Shown piece by piece: positions 29,576 through 39,061 of a DNA stretch of 64,000 nt; position 1 is the stretch's first letter; each line of letters begins with the position of its first letter. The translations under genes were made by a program, and so were the position numbers. The stretch covers positions 744,001 through 808,000 of the forward strand of contig LS483371.1 of NCBI GenBank assembly GCA_900475325.1, in the 5' to 3' direction. This stretch comes from Paucimonas lemoignei (GTDB lineage: Bacteria; Pseudomonadota; Gammaproteobacteria; Pseudomonadales; Pseudomonadaceae). Below the pieces are notes generated by a model. That model did not search any database, was not told where the DNA came from, and worked only from the letters and a program-made list of their open reading frames with translations.

Positions 29576-30309
29576 TGGCGGGTTGGAATCTGGAACCGGA
29601 TTACGCTTCACTGGAGCAAGACTTTGGCAGCCTGGACGCAGTATTTGCTCTGCAGGGCGAGCGCCTGACTCGCGACCCGTTGTCGGAAGTGATCAAGGTG
29701 CAGCGCGACGGGATCAATTATTACGTCAAACGCTACGTCGGCGCGGGTAAAGGCCTGCGCCGTTATATGGGCAAGCCACGGGTTCGCTCGGAATGGCAGA
29801 ACCTCAAACGCTTCGCCAAGTGGGGCATCCCGACCGCTGAAGTGGTGGCGTGGGGCCTTGAGCGGCGCGGCGCGACGTATGACCGGGGCGCGCTGATCAC
29901 CCGCGAATTGCCCAATACCGAAGATTTATCTGCCTTGGCCAAGCGCGACGATCCGCGTCTGGCCGACCGTTCGTGGGTTGATACCATCAGCCGTCAGGTG
30001 GCCCGCTACACTCGCGCCATGCATGACCAGAATTTCACTCATAACGACCTGAAGTGGCGCAACCTGTTGGTGGACGATCAGGGCACCGTGTTCCTGATCG
30101 ATTGCCCCAACGGTGCGTTCTGGTGGAGCTTCATGTTGCGTTACCGGATCACCAAGGATCTGGCGTGCCTGGATAAGCTGGCGAAATACCACCTGTCCAA
30201 TACCCAGCGCCTGCGCTTCTATCTGCAATACCGAGGGCGCGACCGGTTGAATGAGTCCGACAAGAAACGCATCCGCCATGTGGTCAGTTTTTTCGAGGGA
30301 CGCGAATGA
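29575..30309 (+). CDS. wapP: LPS kinase-like protein (WapP type)
   Basis: A 244-aa kinase-like protein. The ATP-binding Lys is probably in YYVKRYVGAGKGLRRYMG, the catalytic segment is THNDLKWRNLLVDD, and FLIDCPNGAFWWS supplies the metal-binding Asp. It starts with ATG overlapping the waaP stop by one base. The position after waaP matches PA5008 of P. aeruginosa, proposed to phosphorylate a core heptose. The exact acceptor is not shown by sequence. The next gene overlaps by ATGA. Confidence 0.85.
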   Translation: MAGWNLEPDYASLEQDFGSLDAVFALQGERLTRDPLSEVIKVQRDGINYYVKRYVGAGKGLRRYMGKPRVRSEWQNLKRFAKWGIPTAEVVAWGLERRGATYDRGALITRELPNTEDLSALAKRDDPRLADRSWVDTISRQVARYTRAMHDQNFTHNDLKWRNLLVDDQGTVFLIDCPNGAFWWSFMLRYRITKDLACLDKLAKYHLSNTQRLRFYLQYRGRDRLNESDKKRIRHVVSFFEGRE

Positions 30310-31082
30310 CTGTTTTTATTGCACCCAGCGAGCGCCCGTTACTTGAGCGCCATGGCCTGGCTGATTTCGAATCGTTGTGGGAGGTCCAGCTTGAGGCTGT
30401 TGATGAGCCCAACACCGGTCGTGGCGGCTGGAGCAGCGTGTTTCGCATGGAATTGGAAGGCTCGGGCTTTTATTTGAAACGCCAGAGCAATTACCTGACC
30501 CGCACGTTACATCACCCGTTTGGCGAGCCGTCGTTCTCCCGGGAATTTCGTAACATCAGCCGTTACCAGCAACTGGGTATTCCTGCGCTGCATGCGGTCT
30601 TCTATGGTGAGAGCCGGGTCGACGGCGAGCGTCGGGCGATTCTCATGACCCGCGCGCTGGATGGCTGGACCGACCTGGACACCTTGCTGCAGCAGTGGTC
30701 CGAGATGGACGCTGCGCAACAGAAGGCGATTCTGCAGGCGTGTGGCGATCTGGCCCAGACCCTTCACGCGGCCGGGCAGGTGCATGGCTGTTTCTACCCC
30801 AAGCATATTTTCATGCGGGCCAAGGCCGGTATGTATCGGGCGCAGTTGATTGACCTGGAAAAAACCCGGCCAGCACTGTTTGGCAGGCGTGACCGGATCA
30901 AGGATCTTGAGCCGCTGTTGCGCCGCGCGCCGATGTGGACTGAAGCTGATGTGCGTGAATTGCTGGCCGCCTACCTGCAATCCGGAACCGAAAGCCCGCT
31001 GGTCGATGATTGGTATGCCCGGCTCGGCAAGCGCGGCAGCCATAAACGCGGTACGCACCGCGAACACGAAGAGATCCGTTGA
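30306..31082 (+). CDS. InaA-family LPS kinase-like protein
   Basis: A 258-aa kinase-like protein with GSGFYLKRQSNYLTRT in the N-lobe. The catalytic-loop equivalent is HGCFYPKHIFMR, with Cys at the position of the usual catalytic Asp, and AQLIDLEKTRP stands for the DFG-like metal site. The HG-x-YPKH form is typical, as I recall, of InaA-like proteins, so the missing Asp seems to be a family trait rather than recent decay. It corresponds by order to PA5007. It overlaps both neighbours within the waaF operon. The substrate is unknown. Confidence 0.82.
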   Translation: MTVFIAPSERPLLERHGLADFESLWEVQLEAVDEPNTGRGGWSSVFRMELEGSGFYLKRQSNYLTRTLHHPFGEPSFSREFRNISRYQQLGIPALHAVFYGESRVDGERRAILMTRALDGWTDLDTLLQQWSEMDAAQQKAILQACGDLAQTLHAAGQVHGCFYPKHIFMRAKAGMYRAQLIDLEKTRPALFGRRDRIKDLEPLLRRAPMWTEADVRELLAAYLQSGTESPLVDDWYARLGKRGSHKRGTHREHEEIR

Positions 31083-32518
31083 TGCGTTTGTCTGAACTCA
31101 AAAACGCTGGACGTCATCCTGCCTTGCCGATCAGCCTGACGCTGGCCGATGCGGCAGGCCCCGCCGAACTGCAATTGCTGAGCCTGCTGCGGGTGTTGCC
31201 CGGCCAGCGCTATGTGGGCGCAGGTGTGTGGCGCGGCCGGACCGTGTTGGCCAAATTACTGGTCGGGCCCAAGGCGGCGCGACATTTCCAGCGTGAGCTC
31301 GAAGGCGTGCGCTTGCTTGCCGCCCAAGGGATGACGACACCGCTGCTGCTGGCCGATGGTCTTGAGGACGGTGAAGGCGGTTGGCTGCTGTTCGAGTTTA
31401 TCGAGCAGGCCCACAGCCTTGGCGATGCCTGGGCCGAGGTGGAAAGCCAGACGCCACTCAACGATGTTCAGCAAACCGTGTTGGGCGAGGCGTTATCGGC
31501 CATTGCGCAGCTGCACGCCAAAGGGTTGTGGCAAGAAGACCTGCATCTGGACAACCTGCTGCGTAGCCACGGCAAGCTGTACCTGATTGATGGCGCGGGG
31601 ATCCGTGTCGAAGAGGCGGGCAAGCCGTTGTCTCGCCAGAAGGTGCTGGAAAACCTCGGGGTGTTCTTCGCCCAGTTGCCCAAGTCACTTGAGCCGTTTA
31701 CCGAAGAATTGCTGGTGCATTACTTGCTCAGCAATGGCGAACATGGCTTGCCGATGGAGGCCTTGCAGAAGCAGATCGACAAGGTCCGCAGCTGGCGTCT
31801 GAAGGATTATCTGGACAAGGTGGGGCGCGATTGCAGTCTTTTCAGCGTGGAAGACGGGGCGTCCGGATTGCGGGCAATTCGCCGGGAAGAAGAGGCCGCG
31901 ATGTTACCGGTACTCGCCAAGGCGGATGAATTGCTCGATCAGGGCCACTTGTATAAAACCGGTGGGGCGGCGAGTGTCGGTCGGGTTGAAGTCAACGGTC
32001 GCAGCCTGGTGATCAAGCGCTACAACATCAAAGACGTTGCCCACTGGTTCAAGCGCTTCTGGCGCCCGAGCCGCGCCTGGCATTCGTGGCGTGAGGGCAA
32101 TCGCCTGCTGTTCCTCGGCATTGCTACGCCCAAGCCTTTGGCGTTGTTGGAGAACCGAGTGCTGGGGCTGCGCAGCAAGGCGTATCTGGTGACCGAGTAT
32201 TTGCCTGGGCCGGACATCATCGAGCGCTTTGCGCCTTACGTGGCTTCAGGTGACGCGCCGGAGAGTGAACTGCTGGCGCTGGATCTTCTTTTCCAGCAGT
32301 TGATCAGTGAGCGCATCAGTCACGGCGATCTGAAAGGTCATAACGTGTTCTGGCATCAGGATCGCTGGGCGTTGATCGATCTGGACGCCATGTGTCAGCA
32401 CAGCTCGCAAAGCTCATTTGCCACTGCCTTCACCCGCGACCGCGCCCGCTTCATGCGCAACTGGCCCGCCGACAGCGCGCTGCACCAATTGCTGGAGCAG
32501 CGTTTGCCAAAGGTTTAG
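31082..32518 (+). CDS. double kinase-domain LPS-locus protein
   Basis: A 478-aa protein with two kinase-like domains in one chain. The first (about 45-215) has the loop WQEDLHLDNLLRSHG and LYLIDGAGI. The second (about 270-475) has SVGRVEVNGRSLVIKRYN as N-lobe, SHGDLKGHNVFWH as catalytic loop and WALIDLDAM. ATG 31082 overlaps the upstream TGA by one base. The order matches PA5006 of P. aeruginosa. It is the last gene before the inserted toxin/T6SS segment; normally the carbamoyltransferase gene follows. It probably modifies LPS core heptoses; the acceptor is unknown. Confidence 0.82.
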   Translation: MRLSELKNAGRHPALPISLTLADAAGPAELQLLSLLRVLPGQRYVGAGVWRGRTVLAKLLVGPKAARHFQRELEGVRLLAAQGMTTPLLLADGLEDGEGGWLLFEFIEQAHSLGDAWAEVESQTPLNDVQQTVLGEALSAIAQLHAKGLWQEDLHLDNLLRSHGKLYLIDGAGIRVEEAGKPLSRQKVLENLGVFFAQLPKSLEPFTEELLVHYLLSNGEHGLPMEALQKQIDKVRSWRLKDYLDKVGRDCSLFSVEDGASGLRAIRREEEAAMLPVLAKADELLDQGHLYKTGGAASVGRVEVNGRSLVIKRYNIKDVAHWFKRFWRPSRAWHSWREGNRLLFLGIATPKPLALLENRVLGLRSKAYLVTEYLPGPDIIERFAPYVASGDAPESELLALDLLFQQLISERISHGDLKGHNVFWHQDRWALIDLDAMCQHSSQSSFATAFTRDRARFMRNWPADSALHQLLEQRLPKV

Positions 32519-32554
32519 CACTAGGCACATAAACCCTCGGTTGCCCCCGGGCCC

Positions 32555-32644
32555 GTGGGAGCGAGCTTGCTCGCGAAGGCGGTAGCACAGCCGATACAAA
32601 TGCGTCGGATGTATAAGCCCCTTCGCGAATGAATTCGCTCCCAC
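32555..32644. repeat. REPIN at the left edge of the inserted segment
   Basis: Inverted pair; the left half is the GAGCTTGCTCGC variant and the right half the GCGAATTCGCTCCCAC class. It lies between the LPS kinase gene and the 3' end of the large toxin gene, at the boundary where conserved Pseudomonas gene order is interrupted. Confidence 0.85.
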
Positions 32645-32742
32645 GGGTTCAGTTGTTTCTGTAATTGGAGCTCCCGCAGGCTGCGAATCGGGTTAACCCG
32701 ATACATCGCTTTCGCAGCCTTCGGTAGCACCGACAGTTGTGG

Positions 32743-35700
32743 TTACGCCACTCTGGTCAGGTTGATCTCCTCAAGGCCGACAATCAGCGCATCCATGTCC
32801 TCAAACGGTTTCAGGTTTACCGCAGGCCAGGTGGCTCGCTCTACGTAAACCTCGCCTTGGGCATTGACCTTTACCGGTGTGCGATGGATCACGTTGTCTC
32901 GCGAGCGGTGGACGATAACCGGCAGGCTGTCAGCACTTTCCTCAATCAGAAACATCCCCGGCCTTGTCAGCCTTTGCGCAACAGGCAGCGTTTGTGCGGG
33001 CCTCACCGCCACGACCGGTTTGAGAGTTTCCATCTCCAGCCGCAAATCGCTTTTTATAAGGCTTTGTCGGTTGGTCAGCCCAATCGGTAGATTTTCACCG
33101 GGATCTATCGAAACGCCCCGTGACTGACCAGGGCTTACATCAGTCACCCGGATGCCAATGCCACCTTCCAGCTCGGCCAGACCTGGGATGATTTTCTCGT
33201 AAGTATTGGCGTGGCTGTTACCCACCAGTGCAATCCATTTGTGCGCGCCCATGACTTCCTGATGTTTGCGTATGGTGCGTGACGCGAAATAGCTGAACAT
33301 CTGCTGCCGCGTGGTGAGTGCAGGATGGTCAATTTCTCTGATGTGGTAACTGGCTGCGCAGTCGATGGCCCTGACCTCAAGACCGTTGGCGCGTGCTTTG
33401 ATCACCAGTTGCTCAAAGGTGTAGACGCCATCGACGTCGGTGTGGTGACCGAGGTCGAGTTTTTTCAGGTCATGGAGCAAGGATTTGCTCATGTATCCGG
33501 TCTCGATGAACCGATCAAGGTCCGCTTGGTGCAAGTCGCTGAGCAAGTGCTCCAGGTACAGCGTCTTCACCTCTTGCCGGGCCAGCAGCGGCATGTTGTC
33601 GATGATCAGTTTTTTGCTGGCAATGGATGAGTGTTTTTCGCCAATGACCACGCCGTTGGTGTGTTGATAAAGGTCTTCAAGCAAACCGCCATGGGTGATC
33701 CCGGGTGACACCGAAGGTATTGTCGGGCGGCTGGGCAGCTCATGGGCAATGATCTTGCGTGCATCTTTCTGAAGTTTGTTGCGCAGATTGAAAAAACTGT
33801 CCCGAACCTTGGAGTACGTATCGTTCGAGAGGAAATACTGTGAGTGCAGTCCTCTTCTTTCAAAGTTGATCAATTCATGCAGGTGGTTCCGGGTGTCGGT
33901 GGGCATACCGTAGGCAGTATCGAACAACGATAACTGGATGGCAGTGGGTGGGCTTTCAACAGGCCAGTTTTGCGCATTGATCGCTTGCCACTGACCCGGT
34001 TTCTTCCATTCAAAACCTGGCTTGTCGGCAAATGTATTGTCGATTCTAGCGCCTGCGTTTCCGTGGACTTGTCGATGCAGCGCTTCATCCAGCCGGCTTG
34101 GCGGTGCGCTTGTCAGGCCCGGTGCAACAGCGGATGTGCTTTGATCCTTGAGCAGCGGGTTGGCCATTTCGATCTTGAAATCAGCCTTGCCGAATGCAGT
34201 GCCGGTGCTTTCGATGTCTGGTCTGATGAACGTCGCCCTTCCATGGGGCACGTCATGCACGCGAATACTGATTGCGCCGTGCAGCTCGGCAATACCTGGG
34301 ACCTGCTGGTACGTATTGGCCAACTTTTGATCGAGCAACGCAACCCAGCGTCGTTCAGGGTGCGCAGCAACATCGGCACCAATCAGCAGGTGACTGAAGA
34401 AATTACTCATTTTCTGATCGCTGGCGACGTCCCCAGCTACGGGTGTCACCGGATTGTTTATATGCGCATAGCTAATCGATGAACTGAGGGGGCGAACTTC
34501 CAGGCCGTGACGGTGTGCAATCTTGACCAGGTGGTAATAGTCATATTCTGTGCTGCGGTTTTTCAAAGCTCCATCGTTCAGGTTTTCGAACCATAGCCTC
34601 AGTTCACTGGAGCCCGCTTTGCTTCTGGCTCCAAGCCTGCGGTACTTCTCCAATTTGTACAGATGCAGGTCGGTAAACAGGTGCTGGATATACAGGACCT
34701 TCACGTCCTGTTCAGCCAGCGCAGCCATGTTTTCGATCAGCAAACGTTTACTGGCAATGGACCTGGGGGCTTCGCCGATCACCATAGCGTTGCTGTTCTC
34801 GAATACTCTTCTGATCAGGCTGCGCGCATCTGCATTCGCCTCAAGCAGCGGCACTGCAGGACGAGGCGCTGGAATGACAGAAGTAAATGCCCCTTGGGCA
34901 TCTGTGTAGAGCTTTGCCCGTTGTGATGCGAAATCAGCGCGGCTCTTTCGATACACCGCCTCGAAATAGGCGTCAAGGTCCAGCCCCATGTCGTCTAACG
35001 ATCGGTTTGGATTTGCCAGAATGTGGAACTGCGCACGTAGCTGGAGCGGCAGTTCATAGGGGACCACTGCCGCGGTGATTGGCTCGGCAGATGCGGCTGA
35101 GGCCTCGCTGCGCAAGGGCCTGAAGGACTCATCCATGCCGCCAGGCAGATTGAGGCGTTTGGGCAATTGCCACTGGCCTTGGGCATCCAGATACACGGGT
35201 TGTTTGCCGAAAAAAGCGAACGGGTTTTGCGGGTCGATGATGTTCCAGTAACGGGCGCTGGCATCGAATTGCACCTCGAAGACTTGTGTCCCCAGATTGA
35301 TGTAGTACTTGCCATTCACCACCCTGACCCCGCTGCCGTGGGCAGACGCAATCAGGGTCGCGTTTTGCAGTGAGATATCCACTGCGAACTTCGGTTTTAT
35401 GCCTTGGGCATTCAAGGCGGTCGTCGGGCTGGCAGGCTGACTCAACGGGCGCCATGTACCGTCGAGGTCGCGCCGGGCGAATTGTCCGGTCGCCTGCGGG
35501 ATTTGGGCCTGATCAGTGCTCACCCGGTACACCGGCGCATGACCATTGGCGTTCGGTTTGCCGCGCCAGAAGGTCTCACCTTCAAGATTTACCGGTTGTA
35601 AGTCAGCCTGGCTGGTAGCTCGCGGGAGTTTTTTTACGGTCGGCAGTGCCAACGCCTGGTTGCCGTTGTGGCCAAGTTGGCGCAACGCGCCGAAGCCCTT

Positions 35701-36516
35701 CATGCCAGCGGACAAATCGCCAGCCGCGCCCAGGCTGTTGAACAGTGAACTGAGGATGTAACCGCTGGCGGTTTCTCGATCCCCGTTGGCGAAGGCTTGC
35801 AGGGCTTTCATGCTGTCGTGCAGCGAGAGCAGCGCGCCCACCGCAAAGCTGGCGGGCGGGAAGGGCAGGGTCGCTACCGTGGCGAGCAGTTCAAAGGTTG
35901 TCCAGGCGAGCTTGGCGAGCATATCGCTGCGGCCAGTGGTGGTGTCTTCAACATCCCGTAGCTGGCGCTCAAGAGGGCGATTGAAGCAGATGTCGCGGAA
36001 GTCGATCACGGCATCGCGGGGTATGACCGGCGCTTTGCTCGCGCCACCTTGCTCCACGTCCCGGAGGAAAAACGCCAGCTTGCGCCTTGCTGCAACCCGG
36101 CAGCGATCTTTGTAGTAGTCGATCATGTCGGGGCTGGAGAGCGAGGGCTTGAAGTCACTCAGCGGGCGAAACTCCAAACCGTCTGGCGCATTTGGGGTGT
36201 AGAGCAAGGCAGGCTGGGTGGAGTCGGGTGGCGACAGCAGGTAGCAGCCTTGCACGGTTTCAATCTGTGTCAGTTCAACCTTGGTGGGGGAGATCACGTT
36301 GTAGATGTCCTTCGCCACTTCGCCCACCTGGGAAAGGTCGCTGCCAATCAGCGGGTTTTCCAGACGCAGTTGCAAGGTGTGCAACGGGTAGCCCAGGCGG
36401 GCCTGGCTATCGGTGCGATGCAGGTGATCCAGGGAACGTCCCAGCCACTGATACTGCCGGGTCGTAAGCTGGCCCTTGAGATGACTGCGCAGCGCAGCGG
36501 CTTTCATCTGCAGCAC
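32743..36516 (-). pseudogene. DUF6543-type giant toxin, C-terminal part (second frame)
   Basis: About 1,258 codons continuing the protein of the upstream frame. The only initiation codon near its beginning is a GTG at 36516 without a ribosome site, and the frame extends sensibly upstream (SCLQITVLQMKAAAL). It is therefore best read as the second half of one protein joined at 36531-36540. Residues about 1-300 contain the DUF6543-like segment VQGCYLLSPP, LLYTPNAPDGLEF and a hydrophobic patch near 205-230. Two homologous domains follow. The first (about 565-780) starts MVIGEAPRSIASKRLLIENM; the second (about 945-1150) starts VVIGEKHSSIASKKLIIDNM. They resemble the RtxA/EreA/ChaN-like domain of large toxins. 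Only the second keeps GExH, the Glu of YLEHL and the His of GNSHANTY. Confidence 0.7.
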
Positions 36517-38819
36517 GGTGATCTGCAGGCAGCTTTTCGCCGATAGGTGTAGGCAGAAGAATCAGCGTTGAGCAGCGTTTCCCTGACTAACTTGATGTAG
36601 TCATCGCTGAGCCATTTGCCGTGCACCGAGCGGGCGACTTTTTGCGGCGTCAGTGGTGTCAGGTCCACATGCGCCGGGCCACTGAAGGTGGCCTGGGTGT
36701 CTGCGCTGCTGCTGATAAGGCCCAGGGTATCGTCATAGCCATTGCGCAACATCCGTGTATAGCTGAGCACTTCTCGCTCGGTGGTGATGATGATCTGGTC
36801 CGGATCGACACTGCCCTCGGCCAGCCCCAGCAATTGGTTGATCTTCTGGCGGGCGCGGTCGTGAACATACGCTTCGTAGTCCTGAGCCTGGGTCGGCGGC
36901 TCGGTTTGGTAGTTCTCGGTCGCGCCCGCCATCGCGTCTTCCAGCGCCAGCAGTTCCTTGCGTTGAGTGGCGTTAGCCTGCAGATACCAATCAGGCGTGC
37001 GCAGTGCGTGGTCCGCAGCCGCTACGCGCACGTGCTGGCGCACGAACTGCCCCAGCGCCTGGTGGTAGTGGCTGCGCGGGATCAGTTGTACATAATTGGC
37101 CGAGGGCTGGGGTTTGAGGCGCAGCGCTTCGAATCTTTTTTCGAGGTTGTCACGGCTCGAAGCCGACACCTGTTTGAGCAGGTAGCCGCTCATCGCCGGT
37201 GAAGTGGTCCAGCTGACCAGTTCGTGGGTGAGTTGGGTTTGATTATCGAAGCCCTGAAAGCACTGAGCCCTTGGCGCGTCGGCGGCAAACATCACCAGCC
37301 GCTCAAGCCGACCCTGACTGTCGTTTCTGCAGAAGACCAACAGGCCGCCCAGTACTTCGCCGTCGTCGAGTTTGATCTGCTGCACATGCAGCTGTGGGGT
37401 TGTCTGCCCGGTTGTGTCGGCCTCGATCTGCTCAATGAGTGCGAAGTCTTCCGGCAAGATATGCGCCTGCATCTTTGCCGCGTACGCCATTGCCGTGACT
37501 TGCCTGCGGGTCAGGTCGCGCATCAGTTGCTGATTGTGTTCGCTGGCGTAGGCCGTTCGCTGGTACTCGCGAAACGTGGTGCCCAGATCCAGCTCATCAA
37601 CCAGCTTCGCCGCGTAAGCGGTGGTGAGCAGCGGGTGGCTCGTTTCCAGGAGTTCGCCATCAAGGCGCAGGGTGGTGAGTGTCTGGAAGGCAGACTCGGC
37701 CTCTAGATCACCAGGGTGCAGGCCGTATAAACCCAGATGCAGCAGTGATCGTTTGGTCGTATACAACTCGCCAGTGATCGATAGCCGACGCTGCATCGTG
37801 AGCATGATTTGCGCGGGCTCCAGGTCGTAACCCAGATCGGAAGCCAGGCGCGCGCGCAGATGCATCCGCGCATATTGCTCATGTGACGCCGCGCCACCCA
37901 ACGCGCTGAGCAAAGCTGTACGACTCTCCTCGTAATTTTTTAGGCGCTGTTGATATTCATTGAGATCGCCCTGGCTGGCGACCTTCACCCAGTGAGGCAG
38001 ACTCCTGCGCTGCTGACGTTCCCAGTAAGCGATTTCGCGCTGCTCAAGCATCTCGCCGGGGCCGAAGACACCTTGCATGGCGATGGCCGCTGTCAGTTGT
38101 TTTGTGTCATTGAATGCATGGCGAACATCATTGCGCTGCTTTTGCAGCTGGCGTTGGAATGCCCATTCAAAAGGTTTGCCTGTAACGGGTCTGAGTTGCA
38201 GATCGGCAACACTGAACGGGTCCAGGTACAGCTGCGGGTCGTTGCTGATGGTCTCGATCAGCTGCTGATCGCGAAGTTCGGCATTGTTGAACAGCGCGTG
38301 ACGCAGCACCTCATGGTTGAGCCATTGAACCAGGCCTTCACCCAATGCCGTGCGGCTGGCGAACCCCTCGGCACCCACGCCGGGCAATACCAGTAGCGTC
38401 TGGCCCTGGGCGTTGATAAAGACCAGCGCCCCGGCGATTTCACACTCGCTGTTATCACTGAGCTGCACATGCAGGGTGTAGGCCTCTGGGAGCGGGGCGT
38501 CGGCGTTTTCTCGCGGGATGCAATCGGTGTGGGACGCGTCCAGATAACCCTCATGGACCTTGACGATCAGCTCGTCACGCAGCCCTTGCTCCATCGCCTC
38601 GATAAACATCTCGCGACGGCTCTTGCCCTGAGCGCTGGGCGCCTGCCAGTAGTCATCGATCTGCTGGATGAGCGCTTCTACATCGTTGGTATCGGGTGTG
38701 GGCAAGGCCTCCAGCTCGTTGCCAACGGCGACGTTGAGATCGCCAAGCCGAGTCAGTGCTGCGACCGCCAGCGGCAACGTGTGCGCTGGAGTGGGGAAGA
38801 ATTGAGTGAGTTGCTGCAT
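36504..38819 (-). pseudogene. DUF6543-type giant toxin, N-terminal part (first frame)
   Basis: I start it at ATG 38819 (MQQLTQFFPTP), because the open frame further upstream is low in protein character and covers the vgrG promoter region. About 771 codons lead to the TGA at 36504. Recognisable pieces of DUF6543 (dermonecrotic toxin-like) proteins are LLVLPGVGAEGFASR, SLLHLGLYGLHPGD and KWLSDDYIKLVRETLLN. The natural join RRK-SCLQITVLQMK needs one extra A in a run of four at 36534-36537, or a -1 slip there. Joined to the second frame the protein has about 2,025 residues. No signal peptide is seen. It is divergent from vgrG, which fits a T6SS-linked or Tc/Mcf-like toxin. No immunity gene is adjacent. 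Confidence 0.7.
36531..36540 (-). other. frame junction with possible -1 slippery sequence
   Basis: On the minus strand the codons read CGG CGA AAA GCT in the first frame. If the Lys tRNA on AAA moves back one base it still pairs with AAA, and the next codon becomes AGC, which enters the second frame exactly where homology resumes. This could be programmed or occasional frameshifting, a one-A deletion in a former five-A run, or a read error. No downstream stimulatory hairpin was established. Confidence 0.5.
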
Positions 38820-39061
38820 AGCGTTTTGATAATCCTGATTGCGTATTGACGCTGGGAGTGCAGGCCGGATAGCGGCGTGCTTTGGGGTGCAATCAATCAG
38901 GAATGGCGGGGTGGGGGGCGGTAGATAGTTAGTGGTCGTGATGTGGGACGGTTGGATATGAACTCTCAGAAGATTCCTACAAGTGCTGGCTCTCAAGCCT
39001 GACTGACGCCCCGGTCGATAGCGCGCAAAGTCCTGCGTTTTTCCGGCCAAGGACTTGCCCC
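38820..39061. promoter_or_regulatory. divergent promoter region of the toxin and vgrG
   Basis: This 242-nt spacer separates the start of the large toxin (minus) from vgrG (plus) and must hold both promoters. AAGGA about 9 nt before ATG 39062 is the vgrG ribosome site. I could not place a convincing sigma-70 or sigma-54 promoter by eye. Confidence 0.45.

Noticed and set aside
32519..32742. Attachment site at the left edge of the inserted segment
   Set aside because: Only a REPIN was found; no matching direct repeat at the right edge and no integrase.
36516..36518. GTG as an independent start of the second toxin frame
   Set aside because: No ribosome site, and protein-like sequence typical of the family continues upstream of it in the same frame.
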